The position numbers and the translations under genes were made by a program. Positions 17,031-25,055 of a DNA stretch of 59,896 nt are shown here, piece by piece. The stretch's first letter is position 1. Each line of letters starts with the position of its first letter. The stretch comes from Microbacterium bovistercoris (GTDB lineage: Bacteria; Actinomycetota; Actinomycetes; Actinomycetales; Microbacteriaceae): positions 1-59,896 of the forward strand of contig NZ_QUAB01000017.1 in NCBI RefSeq assembly GCF_003387575.1. The letters are read 5' to 3'. The notes under the pieces were generated by a model. The model was not told where the DNA came from. It saw nothing but the letters and a program-made list of their open reading frames with translations, and searched no databases.

Positions 17031-18674
17031 ATGACCGAGACCACCACCGTCTACCGCAACGCCGTCGTCTTCGACGGACTGGCGGATGCCCCGCTGCAGT
17101 CCGCGTTCGCCGTGCGCGGCGAACGCATCCTCGCCGTCGGCACCGAGGACGACGTGCGCGCCGCCGCCGGGACGGATGCCGCGGTCGTCGACCTCGACGG
17201 GGCGTTCGCGATGCCCGGCGTCATCGAGGCCCACGCCCACCTGGCGATGTTCGGCCACGCGCAGGGGAAGGTGCAGCTGCGCGACTGCACCTCGGTCGAG
17301 CAGATCCAGCAGCGGCTGCTCGAGGCGCGCGCGGCGAACCCGGACGCCACGATCATCGAGGGCGTCAGCTGGCTGTTCGACGCCCTGCCCGAGGGCGTCA
17401 CTCAGCCCACCGCCGCGATGATCGACGCGGTCATCGACGACATCCCGGTGTTCCTCGACGCGAACGACCTGCACAGCACGTGGGTGAACACGGCGGCGCT
17501 GCGCGCCGCCGGCATCGACCGCGACACCGTCGACCCGATCGGGGGCGAGGTCGTCCGCGACGAGAACGGCGACGCCACCGGGTTCCTGCTCGAGACCGCC
17601 GCGATGGACCTGCTCGCCGACTACCTCGACGGCATCCGCACCGAGGAGGAGGTCGACGCGCACCTCGACCTCGCCTTCGACGCGTATCTGGCTGCCGGGG
17701 TGACCGGCGCGGCCGACATGGGCATGACCGAGCAGTCGATGGCCGCCCTCCGGCGCCGGCTCGACCGCGACGGGCGGCTGCCCTTCCCGGTGACCGCGCA
17801 TTGGTGGCTGAGCTCCACCGGTGACCCCGCGGCGGATCTCGCCCAGGTGGAGCGTGCGGTGCAGCTGCGCGACGAGCTCGCCGCCACCGGCACGCCGTGG
17901 CTGAAGGTCGTCGGCGTGAAGTTCATCCTCGACGGCGTGATCGACGCCTGCACCGCCGCCATGGTGCGCCCCTACGCGGACGGGTCCAACGCCGACCCGA
18001 TCTGGAGCCGTGAGGCCGCGACGCCGGTCGCGATCGCCGCGGACCGCGCCGGTCTGCAGCTCGCGATGCATGCCATCGGCGACGCCGCGAGCGCCCTGGC
18101 CGTCGACCTCGTCGCGGCCTGCGAGCAGGCGAACGGCACCGACACCGGCCGGCGTCCCCGCATCGAGCACCTCGAGTCTGTGGCCCCCGAGACCGTCGCA
18201 CGGATGCGGGAGCACGGCGTCGCCGCATCCATGCAGCCGGTGCACTGCGACCCCGCCATCCTGGACAACTGGATGGCGGTGCTCGGCGACCAGCGCGCCG
18301 AGGACGGCTTCCCGTGGAAGTGGTTCCGCGACGTCGACGTTCCGGTCGCGCTGGGCACCGACGCCCCCACGGCACCCCACGAGGCGTTGCACAACCTGTT
18401 CATCGCGATGTCGGGGCGGTCCTCGATCGACCGCGATCTGCCGCCGTACCACCCGGAGCGTGCGTTCACCGCGGCCCAGGCGCTCGCCGCGGCGACCTCC
18501 GGTGCAGCGCACGTCGGCGCGATCGACGACGCCTACGGGCGGATCGCCCCCGGCTTCTTCGCGAACGTCGCCGTGCTCGACATCGATCCGCTGACCGCCC
18601 CGGCCGACGACCTGCTCACCGGCGCCGTGCTCCTCACCCTGGTGCACGGCGACGCCGCTTACCGGCGACCCTGA
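17031..18674 (+). CDS. amidohydrolase family protein (YtcJ-like)
   Basis: A 547-residue metal-dependent amidohydrolase with the entry motif HAHLAMFGH for two zinc ligands (about residues 65-72), a later HAIGDAASA histidine, RIEHLES histidine and the terminal Asp in ALGTDAPTAPHEAL. These match the YtcJ/AepA branch of the superfamily, enzymes that hydrolyse amide bonds of varied substrates. ATG 17031 follows GAAGGGGATCGCC, 20 bases after the previous stop. Function within the operon is hydrolysis of an amide or cyclic amide, substrate unknown. Confidence 0.87.
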   Translation: MTETTTVYRNAVVFDGLADAPLQSAFAVRGERILAVGTEDDVRAAAGTDAAVVDLDGAFAMPGVIEAHAHLAMFGHAQGKVQLRDCTSVEQIQQRLLEARAANPDATIIEGVSWLFDALPEGVTQPTAAMIDAVIDDIPVFLDANDLHSTWVNTAALRAAGIDRDTVDPIGGEVVRDENGDATGFLLETAAMDLLADYLDGIRTEEEVDAHLDLAFDAYLAAGVTGAADMGMTEQSMAALRRRLDRDGRLPFPVTAHWWLSSTGDPAADLAQVERAVQLRDELAATGTPWLKVVGVKFILDGVIDACTAAMVRPYADGSNADPIWSREAATPVAIAADRAGLQLAMHAIGDAASALAVDLVAACEQANGTDTGRRPRIEHLESVAPETVARMREHGVAASMQPVHCDPAILDNWMAVLGDQRAEDGFPWKWFRDVDVPVALGTDAPTAPHEALHNLFIAMSGRSSIDRDLPPYHPERAFTAAQALAAATSGAAHVGAIDDAYGRIAPGFFANVAVLDIDPLTAPADDLLTGAVLLTLVHGDAAYRRP

Positions 18675-18704
18675 CCCCTCCCACCCTCTGAAACCCGAAC
18701 GCCC

Positions 18705-18746
18705 CCTGCAGCGACGCAGGAGGGTGCCCGTCCTGGAAGGACCCTC
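18705..18746 (+). promoter_or_regulatory. two-hairpin leader over permease ribosome binding site
   Basis: CCTGC-AGCGAC-GCAGG forms one hairpin (18705-18720). GAGGGT (18720) can pair with ACCCTC (18741-18746), or GTCCT (18730) with AGGAC (18738). Either second pairing buries the GGAAGGA ribosome binding site of the permease. This could tune translation of the last operon gene. It fits no riboswitch class I can name. Confidence 0.35.
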
Positions 18747-20207
18747 ATGTCCGAAGCATCCGCAACACCGACCCTGCGCGGCGCGCAGGATCACGGAATC
18801 GAGTTCGTCGACGCGGCGAACACCCCCGAGACCCGGGGTATCGAGCTCATCGACGAGACCCAGCGGCACGGCAGGGCCCGCGATCTGTTCTTCGTGTGGT
18901 CGGCGCCCGGTGTCAGCGTGCTGAACATCACCGTCGGCGCGTCGCTCACCCTCTTCCTCGGCCTCGAGATCTGGCAGGCGCTGCTGGTCGTCCTGGTGTC
19001 CGGCGTGCTGGCGGTGCTGCCGGGAATCGTCGCGATCTCCGGACCCGCCGCCGGCACATCCGGCTCGGTGGTGCAGCGCGCGATCTACGGCATCCACGGC
19101 AACAAGATCGTCATCGCCTTCTACGGCTGGTTCATCTCGGGGGTCTTCCTCGCCCTGAACTGGGTGGCCGCGTCGTTCATCGGCGGGGAGCTGCTGGTGC
19201 GCTGGGGCTTCCCCGACCCGATCATGGCGTCGATCCTCGTGGCCGTCGTGGTCTCGGCGATCACCGTGCTCGTCGCCGTCTACGGGCACGCACTCATCCT
19301 CAAGGCCTACATGGCGATCTCGATCGCCCTGTTCGTGATCTTCGCGCTGGTGATCGGCTTCATCGCCCCGAGCCTGGACTGGAGCTTCGCCCAGCCCGAG
19401 CCGCTCAGCGGACTGCCGCTGTGGGCGAGCCTCACGATCGCGTTCGCGCTGATGGCGTCGTCGCCGCTGTCCTTCAGCAACAGCGCCGACATGGCCCGCT
19501 ACCTGCCGCGTGAGACGAAGGCCTCCGGCATCATCGGCGCGACGGCGCTGGGGCAGCTGTTCCCGGCGGTGCTCATCACCGCCTTCGGTGTCGTGCTCGG
19601 CGGCACGGTCGGCCCCGAGACCCTCGAGAACGGCATCGAGTACGCCCTGCTCGAGAACCTGCCGGTCTGGCTGGCCCCGCTGTTCGTGCTCGGTGTGCTG
19701 GTGAACTGCATCTCCCTGAACGGCATGACCACCTACACGGCGAGCATGGCGCTGCAGTCGATCGGCGTGCCGATCCGCCGCATCCCCTCGGCGATCCTCA
19801 TCGGCGCGCTCGGCTGCGCGTTCACGATCGTGCTCGTGCTGGCGTCCGATCTGATCAGCGCCGTCAACCTCATGCTGCAGTTCCTGCTGATCATCTCGGT
19901 GCCGACGATGGGCGTCTACGTGGCCGACATCGTGCTGCGCCGCAACCGCTACCACGGGGAGGATCTGTTCGACGAGCGTCCGGGCGGCATGTTCTGGTAC
20001 CTCGGCGGGTTCGGCGTCGCCGGGCTGGTCTCGGTGGTCGTCGGCGGCTTCGTCACCGCGATGTTCCTGTCGACGACGGTGTGGGTCGGGCCGTGGGGTG
20101 CGGCTCTCGGCGGTCTCGACCTGTCCGTGCCGTTGGGCCTGCTCGTCTCGATCGGCCTGTACGTGCTGCTCGCCGGCCGGAAGGTGCGCGCGCAGATCGC
20201 TGCCTGA
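18747..20207 (+). CDS. NCS1-family purine/cytosine-type permease
   Basis: A 486-residue transporter with about twelve membrane helices after a 45-residue polar N-terminus. APGVSVLNITVGASL near helix 1, the SGPAAGTSGSVVQR loop, NSADMARYLP and LNWVAASFIGG resemble cytosine/allantoin permeases of the NCS1 family, which import nucleobases, hydantoins or allantoin with H+ or Na+. It ends the TetR-controlled operon and presumably imports the compound that the deiminase, amidase, C45 enzyme and amidohydrolase break down. That points to a nitrogen-rich heterocycle or ureide. Confidence 0.87.
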   Translation: MSEASATPTLRGAQDHGIEFVDAANTPETRGIELIDETQRHGRARDLFFVWSAPGVSVLNITVGASLTLFLGLEIWQALLVVLVSGVLAVLPGIVAISGPAAGTSGSVVQRAIYGIHGNKIVIAFYGWFISGVFLALNWVAASFIGGELLVRWGFPDPIMASILVAVVVSAITVLVAVYGHALILKAYMAISIALFVIFALVIGFIAPSLDWSFAQPEPLSGLPLWASLTIAFALMASSPLSFSNSADMARYLPRETKASGIIGATALGQLFPAVLITAFGVVLGGTVGPETLENGIEYALLENLPVWLAPLFVLGVLVNCISLNGMTTYTASMALQSIGVPIRRIPSAILIGALGCAFTIVLVLASDLISAVNLMLQFLLIISVPTMGVYVADIVLRRNRYHGEDLFDERPGGMFWYLGGFGVAGLVSVVVGGFVTAMFLSTTVWVGPWGAALGGLDLSVPLGLLVSIGLYVLLAGRKVRAQIAA

Positions 20208-20226
20208 CCAGTACCGCTCCCTGTCG

Positions 20227-20261
20227 CCGAGACCCCGCCTGTTGTTCAGGCGGGGTCTCGG
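20227..20261. terminator. strong hairpin terminator
   Basis: A 15-bp perfect stem (CCGAGACCCCGCCTG and its complement) with loop TTGTT follows the permease gene. The T-run is weak, which is common in high-GC actinobacteria. It separates convergent genes and could act in both directions. Confidence 0.8.
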
Positions 20262-20280
20262 CGTCGGTGCCGGGGCGGGT

Positions 20281-20352
20281 GCGTTTTCGACCGCGCGGTC
20301 GGTTTCGCAGGCGAGGCGCGGCGCAGGGGTGCGTTTTCGACCGCGTGGTCGA
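20281..20352. repeat. palindromic repeat, locus 2 (2 units)
   Basis: Two units, with cores CGACCGCGCGGTCG at 20288-20301 and CGACCGCGTGGTCG at 20338-20351, are spaced 50 bases apart, the same spacing as at 9.4 and 24.1 kb. Both are preceded by GCGTTTT. They lie between convergent genes, just beyond the terminator hairpin. Confidence 0.88.
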
Positions 20353-20405
20353 TTTTGCCGGAGGGATGCCGCGCAGCATCCCCCGTGCCGGCTCGCGGAT
20401 GCGCG

Positions 20406-21326
20406 CTACGGGACGATGACGAGCTTGCCGCGGGTGTGGCCCGAGGCGCTGGCGCGGAAGGCGTCGGCGACCTGGTCGAGTCCGAAGGTGCCGGCGATCT
20501 CGACCTTGAGTGTTCCCTCGTCGACCATGGCGGCGAGGCGGGCGGTCTCGGCGCCGTCGGGGCGCACCCAGATGTGCCGGCCGCCGTGCGCGACCACCGC
20601 AGGATCCGCGACCGACACCTGCATTCCGCCGTCGCGGAGCACCGCGAGCGTCGTGTCGAGCTGTCCACCCACGAAGTCGGCGACCGCGTCGACCGGGCCC
20701 CCGGCCAGTGCGAGCACGCGGTCGGCGAGTCCGTCACCGTAGACGACGGGCTCCACGCCGTAACCGCGCAGGTGGTCGTGATTGCGCTCGGATGCCGTGC
20801 CGATCACGCTGGCGCCGCGGGCGACGGCGATCTGCGCGGCGAAGCTGCCCACTCCGCCGGCCGCACCGTGGATGAGCACCGTGCGGCCGTCGATGTCGCC
20901 GAGGGCGTCGATCGCGCGCAGCGCGGTGCCGCCGGCGAGGGGGAGCGCGCCGGCCTGCTCCCAGGTCAGGGAAGCCGGCTTGTGCGCGACCGCGCGGACC
21001 GGAACATCCACCCGCTCGGCGAACGTGCCGCCGCCGACGACGTCGGGGCGGGCGTAGGCCAGCACCTCGTCGCCGACCTGGAACTCCGGGGTGTCCATGC
21101 CGACCGCGACGACCACGCCCGCGACATCCCAGCCGGGGGTCACGGGGAACATCGTCGGCATGATCGCGTCGAGTCCGCCGGCCATGAGCTTCCAGTCCAC
21201 CGGGTTCACGCCGGCGGCGCGCACCTCGATGAGGACGGATGCCGGAGACACCTTGGGCTCGGGGACATCGCGCACGACGAGGTCGTCGAAGTCGCGGGTG
21301 AAGCGGTCGTAGACGGCGGCGCGCAT
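20406..21326 (-). CDS. NADPH:quinone oxidoreductase (zinc-independent MDR family)
   Basis: A 306-residue medium-chain reductase: VRAAGVNPVDWKLMAGG in the N-terminal GroES-like part, GWDVAGVVVAVG, and the nucleotide-binding LIHGAAGGVGSFAAQIA. Catalytic-zinc cysteines are absent, typical of quinone oxidoreductases. AAGGAA before the Met at 21326 supports this start rather than an upstream one. It is encoded 26 bases after marR on the same strand, so MarR probably senses an electrophile or quinone and derepresses this enzyme. Confidence 0.9.
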   Translation of the reverse strand: MRAAVYDRFTRDFDDLVVRDVPEPKVSPASVLIEVRAAGVNPVDWKLMAGGLDAIMPTMFPVTPGWDVAGVVVAVGMDTPEFQVGDEVLAYARPDVVGGGTFAERVDVPVRAVAHKPASLTWEQAGALPLAGGTALRAIDALGDIDGRTVLIHGAAGGVGSFAAQIAVARGASVIGTASERNHDHLRGYGVEPVVYGDGLADRVLALAGGPVDAVADFVGGQLDTTLAVLRDGGMQVSVADPAVVAHGGRHIWVRPDGAETARLAAMVDEGTLKVEIAGTFGLDQVADAFRASASGHTRGKLVIVP

Positions 21327-21352
21327 GCGGGGTTCCTTACTGGTCGGAGAGG

Positions 21353-21802
21353 TCAGACGGCGGCGGTGGTGTCGTGCAGGGCGTGCACGACGGGGGCGAG
21401 CTCGGGCTGCTCCGCAGCCTCGCCGAGCACGCGCTCGAGCGTCTCGTCGTGGATCGGATGCACCCTCTCGTAGAGCTCCTGCCCGGCGGCGGTGAGCTCG
21501 GTGTAGATGCCGCGACGGTCGTCCACGCACAGGATGCGGGTGAGCAGGCCCCGGTCCTCGAGCCGCGTGACCAGGCGCGTGGTGGCGCTCGGGCTCAGCG
21601 CCGTGGCGCGGGCGAGCTGCTGCATGCGCATGTGCCAGCCGTCCTGGCGGTTCAGCGCGTCGAGGACGGTGTACTCGACGACCGAGAGCCCCTCGGCGCT
21701 CAGCGCCCGCTCCAGTTCCGCGTCTATGAGGTTGTGCAGGGCGGCGAGGGTGCGCCAGCCTCGGGCGCGGATCTCGACGGCGTCATCGGCGATGCCCATC
21801 AT
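21353..21802 (-). CDS. MarR-family transcriptional regulator
   Basis: A 149-residue winged-helix regulator with the recognition part QLARATALSPSATTRLVTRLEDRGLLTR and wing DDRRGIYTELTAAG. The single Cys (ILCVDD) next to the wing could be redox-sensing, though this is only an inference. The first Met may be 21802 or 21799, as GGAGG lies very close to the first. Inverted 11-bp sites flank the divergent promoter region shared with the MFS gene, so it likely controls both directions. Confidence 0.9.
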   Translation of the reverse strand: MMGIADDAVEIRARGWRTLAALHNLIDAELERALSAEGLSVVEYTVLDALNRQDGWHMRMQQLARATALSPSATTRLVTRLEDRGLLTRILCVDDRRGIYTELTAAGQELYERVHPIHDETLERVLGEAAEQPELAPVVHALHDTTAAV

Positions 21803-21809
21803 GCCTCCA

Positions 21810-21889
21810 AAAGTAGTTGCTTGCGCTGGTTAATTGCGTGTGCAATGATTGTGTTCATCAACGCAATATCCCGCGTTTGCAACTACTTT
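21810..21889. promoter_or_regulatory. divergent marR/MFS promoter with paired inverted sites
   Basis: AAAGTAGTTGC (21810-21820) and its exact reverse complement GCAACTACTTT (21879-21889) lie near the two start codons. Between them is ATTGC-GTGT-GCAAT (21833-21846). The AT-rich sites are probable MarR operators, one per promoter. Confidence 0.65.
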
Positions 21890-21916
21890 ATCAGTTCACC
21901 ACCCAGGAGGCATCGG

Positions 21917-23116
21917 ATGCCACTCGGACTTCTCGCTCTCGCCATCGGAGCGTTCGGCATCGGACTCACGGAGTTCGTCATCATGGGGCTGCTGCCCGAG
22001 GTGGCGGCCGACTTCGGAGTCACCGAGGCCACGGCGGGCTGGCTCATCTCGGGGTATGCCCTCGCTGTCGTGGTGGGCGCCCTCGGCATCACCGCCGCGA
22101 CGGTCCGCCTGCCGCGCAAGCCCGTGCTGCTGGGCCTCGTGGTGCTGTTTATCGTCGGCAACGGGCTCACGGCGGTCGCCCCCGACTACGGCACGGCCCT
22201 CTCCGGCCGCATCATCGCCGCCCTCTGCCACGGTGCGTTCTTCGGAATCGGCTCGGTCGTCGCGACCGGCCTCGTGGAGCCCGCCAAGAAGGCCCGCGCC
22301 ATCGCGATCATGTTCACCGGCCTCACCACGGCCAACGTGCTCGGCGTGCCGTTCGGCACCTTCCTCGGCCAGCAGCTCGGCTGGCGCTCCACCTTCTGGG
22401 CGATCTCGATCATCGGTGTCGTCGCCTTCCTCGGCATCCTCTTCCTGGTGCCGGGCAGCCGCGAGGGTGAGGTGCAGGTCAGCCTGCGTCGCGAACTGAG
22501 CGCGTTCCGCTCGGGCCAGGTCTGGCTGTCGCTCGTCGTGACCGTGCTGGGCTTCGGCGGCATGTTCGGCGCCTTCACCTACATCGCGTACACGCTGACC
22601 GGGGTGTCCGGCTTCGCGGCATCCGCCGTGCCGTGGCTGCTCGTCCTCTTCGGCGCGGGGCTCGTGGTGGGCAACTGGGCCGGCGGTCGCCTGGCCGACC
22701 GCTCGATCGACGGCACGATCGTCGCCTTCCTCGGAGCGCTGACCGTCGTCCTCGTCGCGTTCGGGCTGCTGGCCGGGTCTGCAGTCGCGACCGCGATCAT
22801 CCTGCCCCTCATGGGCGGTTTTGGGTTCGGCACCGTGCCGGGCCTGCAGAGCCGCATCATGAACTACGCCGGTGGCGCTCCCACCCTGGCGTCCGGCGCG
22901 AACATCGGCGCCTTCAACGTCGGCAACGCGCTCGGCGCCTGGGCAGGCGGTCTGGGCATCGCCGCGGGACTGGGCTACACCTCGCCGATCTGGATCGGCG
23001 CCGCGTTCACCGCCGTCGCCCTTGCCGTGATGATCGTCGCCGCCGCGCTTGCGGTGCGCACTCACGCAACCGCCACCTCGACCCCTTCCGTGGCGTCGGC
23101 CGCCATCCCCGCCTGA
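21917..23116 (+). CDS. MFS transporter, DHA1/AraJ-like
   Basis: A 399-residue membrane protein with about twelve helices. It has LTEFVIMGLLPEVAADFGV in helix 1, SGYALAVVVGA and the motif-A-like GGRLADRS in the second half, matching the arabinose-efflux/chloramphenicol-resistance-like MFS group. AGGAGG sits 6 bases before ATG 21917. Divergence from marR and the shared operators suggest drug or quinone export induced together with the oxidoreductase. Confidence 0.9.
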   Translation: MPLGLLALAIGAFGIGLTEFVIMGLLPEVAADFGVTEATAGWLISGYALAVVVGALGITAATVRLPRKPVLLGLVVLFIVGNGLTAVAPDYGTALSGRIIAALCHGAFFGIGSVVATGLVEPAKKARAIAIMFTGLTTANVLGVPFGTFLGQQLGWRSTFWAISIIGVVAFLGILFLVPGSREGEVQVSLRRELSAFRSGQVWLSLVVTVLGFGGMFGAFTYIAYTLTGVSGFAASAVPWLLVLFGAGLVVGNWAGGRLADRSIDGTIVAFLGALTVVLVAFGLLAGSAVATAIILPLMGGFGFGTVPGLQSRIMNYAGGAPTLASGANIGAFNVGNALGAWAGGLGIAAGLGYTSPIWIGAAFTAVALAVMIVAAALAVRTHATATSTPSVASAAIPA

Positions 23117-23124
23117 CCCAAACC

Positions 23125-23191
23125 CGCGAGAAACGCCTCCGCGCCCGAGAAACGCCGTCTCACGCCGTTTCTCGCGCCGGGACGTGTTTCT
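23125..23191. repeat. GAGAAACG hairpin repeat
   Basis: GAGAAACG occurs twice forward (23128, 23146) and its complement twice (CGTTTCTC near 23165 and TGTTTCTC near 23184). CGAGAAACG at 23145 pairs perfectly with CGTTTCTCG ending at 23173. It fills the short gap after the MFS gene and may act as a terminator. Confidence 0.6.
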
Positions 23192-23212
23192 CACCGAAGA
23201 AAGAGAGAGCTC

Positions 23213-24043
23213 ATGAACGCTCAGATTCCCGAGATCACCCTCAACAACGGTATCCGGATGCCGCAGCTCGGCTTCGGCGTCTTCCAGGTGCCGGATGCCG
23301 AGACCACCGCCGCCGTCAGTGCGGCGCTGCAGGCCGGTTACCGCAGCATCGACACCGCCGCCGTCTACGGCAACGAGGCGGGGGTCGGCCGCGCGATCGC
23401 CGAGTCCGGTCTGCCCCGCGAGGAGCTGTTCGTCACGTCGAAGGTGTGGGTCAGCGACCACGGCTACGACAACGCGCTGCGCGCCTACGACGAAGCGCTC
23501 GAGCGACTCGGACTGGAGTACCTCGACCTGTTCCTGGTGCACTGGCCCACCCCCGCGAGCGGCCTGTACCCCGAGACCTGGCGCGCGCTCGAGAAGCTGT
23601 ACGCTGACGGTCGCGTCCGCGCGATCGGCGTCTCGAACTTCGAGCCCGCGCACCTCGAGCGCATCGCCGGTGACGGCAGGGTGGTTCCGGCCGTGAACCA
23701 GATCGAGCTGCACCCTGCACTGCAGAACCGCGCGGTGGTCGCGGCGAACGAGGCCCGCGGCATCGTGACCGAGGCGTGGAGCCCGCTCGCGCAGGGCGCC
23801 GTGCTCGGCGACGACGCGGTGCTGAGCGCCGCCGCCGCACACGGCAAGAGCGCGGCGCAGGTCGTGCTGCGCTGGCACCTGCAGCAGGGGCGCGTCGTGA
23901 TCCCGAAGTCGGTGACCCCGTCGCGCATCGCCGAGAACATCGACGTGTTCGACTTCGAGCTGACCGCCGACGAGCTCGCCGCGATCGACGGTCTCGAGCG
24001 CGACGGCCGCACCGGCCCGCACCCGGACAGCTTCAACGGCTGA
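23213..24043 (+). CDS. aldo/keto reductase (2,5-diketo-D-gluconate reductase type)
   Basis: A 276-residue NADPH-dependent TIM-barrel reductase. The catalytic tetrad is visible: Asp in GYRSIDTAAVYGNE with Tyr, Lys in FVTSKVW and His in LFLVHWP. The cofactor end has VIPKSVTPSRIAENIDVF. This matches AKR5-type DkgA/B proteins, which reduce dicarbonyls and aldehydes. It follows the MFS gene on the same strand and may extend the MarR detoxification cluster. Confidence 0.9.
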   Translation: MNAQIPEITLNNGIRMPQLGFGVFQVPDAETTAAVSAALQAGYRSIDTAAVYGNEAGVGRAIAESGLPREELFVTSKVWVSDHGYDNALRAYDEALERLGLEYLDLFLVHWPTPASGLYPETWRALEKLYADGRVRAIGVSNFEPAHLERIAGDGRVVPAVNQIELHPALQNRAVVAANEARGIVTEAWSPLAQGAVLGDDAVLSAAAAHGKSAAQVVLRWHLQQGRVVIPKSVTPSRIAENIDVFDFELTADELAAIDGLERDGRTGPHPDSFNG

Positions 24044-24056
24044 GCGAGCAACCCTT

Positions 24057-24594
24057 CGCGCGGTCGAAAGCGCACCTCCCGCACGTTCGCGGCGGGCGCT
24101 TTCGACCGCGCGGTCGTTTCTGCACGTGCGCGCGCGGGTGCAGGTGGGGCGGCGTTTTCGACCGCGCGGTCGTTTTCGTCGGTGGGATGCTGCGGTGGGG
24201 TGCTTTTTCGACCGCGCGGTCGTTTCTGCACGTGCGCGCGTGGGTGCCGGTGTGGTGCGTTTTCGACCGCGTGGTCGTTTTCGTCGGTGGGATGCTGCGG
24301 TGGGGTGCTTTTTCGACCGCGTGGTCGTTTCTGCACGTGCGCGCGCGGGGTGCCGGTGTGGTGCGTTTTCGACCGCGTGGTCGTTTTCGTCGGTGGGATG
24401 CTGCGGTGGGGTGCTTTTTCGACCGCGTGGTCGTTTCTGCACGTGCGCGCGCGGGTGCCGGTGGGGCGGCGTTTCGACCGCGTGGTCGTTTTCGTCGGCG
24501 GGATGCCGCGGTGGGGTGCTTTTTCGACCGCGCGGTCGTGTCTGCACGTGCGCGCGCGGGTGCCTGTGTAGCGGCGTTTTCGATCGCGCGGTCG
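24057..24594. repeat. tandem composite palindromic repeat array, locus 3
   Basis: Ten palindromes of form CGACCGCGYGGTCG (last one CGATCGCGCGGTCG) begin at 24103, 24159, 24209, 24264, 24314, 24370, 24420, 24475, 24525 and 24581. Spacings alternate 56/50/55/50. Two different spacers alternate: one starts TTTCTGCACGTGCGCGCG, the other TTTTCGTCGGTGGGATGC. The true period is therefore about 105-106 bp, repeated about 4.5 times. An inverted half copy (CGCGCGGTCGAAAGCGC, 24057-24073) opens the array. No protein is expected here although all frames are open. Confidence 0.93.
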
Positions 24595-24627
24595 TTCCTG
24601 TGCCTGCACGCACCTGCACGACAGCGG

Positions 24628-24633
24628 TAGCGT
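24628..24633 (+). promoter_or_regulatory. -10 box of leaderless DUF2255 gene
   Basis: TAGCGT is 7 nt before ATG 24641 with no ribosome binding site. It directly follows the repeat array. Confidence 0.45.
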
Positions 24634-24640
24634 CGAGTCC

Positions 24641-25048
24641 ATGGCATCCGATGAGCTGGTGACTCTGCTGGACGAGACCGAGGTGGTCGCGATCGTGACC
24701 CGCAAGCAGAACGGCGATTCGCTCGCGACGCCGATCTGGTCGATGGTGGTCAACGGCGTGCCGTACATCCGTTCGGCCTACGGCGAGACCGGATGGTGGT
24801 GCCGCCATGTGCGCGCCGGACGGCCGGTGGCCTTCGCCCTGGGCGATGGCGCGATCGCCGAGGTCGACCGCGCCGCAGCGCTCGAGCTTCCGCGGGAGGA
24901 CATCACGCTGACCCCGATCGCCGCCGACGACGAGGTGCAGCAGGCGATCAGCGCCGAGATGGAGCGCAAGTACGCGGGCGCACCGCGCTCGTCGATCGAC
25001 GTGATGCTGACCGACGGCGCGCTCGATGCGACCTTCCGCGTGAGTTGA
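24641..25048 (+). CDS. DUF2255-like / F420-FMN split-barrel family small protein
   Basis: A 135-residue protein with VAIVTRKQNGDSLATPIW and VNGVPYIRSAYGETGWWCRHV, the beta-barrel layout of small flavin- or F420-binding split-barrel proteins often labelled DUF2255. The catalytic role is unknown. It probably starts a two-gene transcript with the GyrI-like gene 7 bases downstream. Confidence 0.65.
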   Translation: MASDELVTLLDETEVVAIVTRKQNGDSLATPIWSMVVNGVPYIRSAYGETGWWCRHVRAGRPVAFALGDGAIAEVDRAAALELPREDITLTPIAADDEVQQAISAEMERKYAGAPRSSIDVMLTDGALDATFRVS

Positions 25049-25055
25049 GGTCGGC

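Noticed and set aside
18675..18746. Guanidine (ykkC/mini-ykkC) riboswitch before the permease
   Set aside because: Attractive given the deiminase operon, but the loops do not carry the ACGR pattern and the fold fits no class I can name; kept only as a structured leader.
16755..19955. Long open frame on the minus strand opposite the amidohydrolase and permease
   Set aside because: It lies antisense to clear enzymes with intact motifs; the composition is His/Arg/Asp-rich as expected for a GC-rich shadow frame.
24057..24594. CRISPR array
   Set aside because: Repeats are evenly spaced, but the spacers are only two sequences used in alternation, and no cas genes are present. The core is a short palindrome found at other loci.
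24126..24662. Proteins encoded by the 24-kb repeat array (both strands open)
   Set aside because: All frames are open only because the repeat has no stops; the products are repeats of FRPRGRF or FDRVVV with no start signals.
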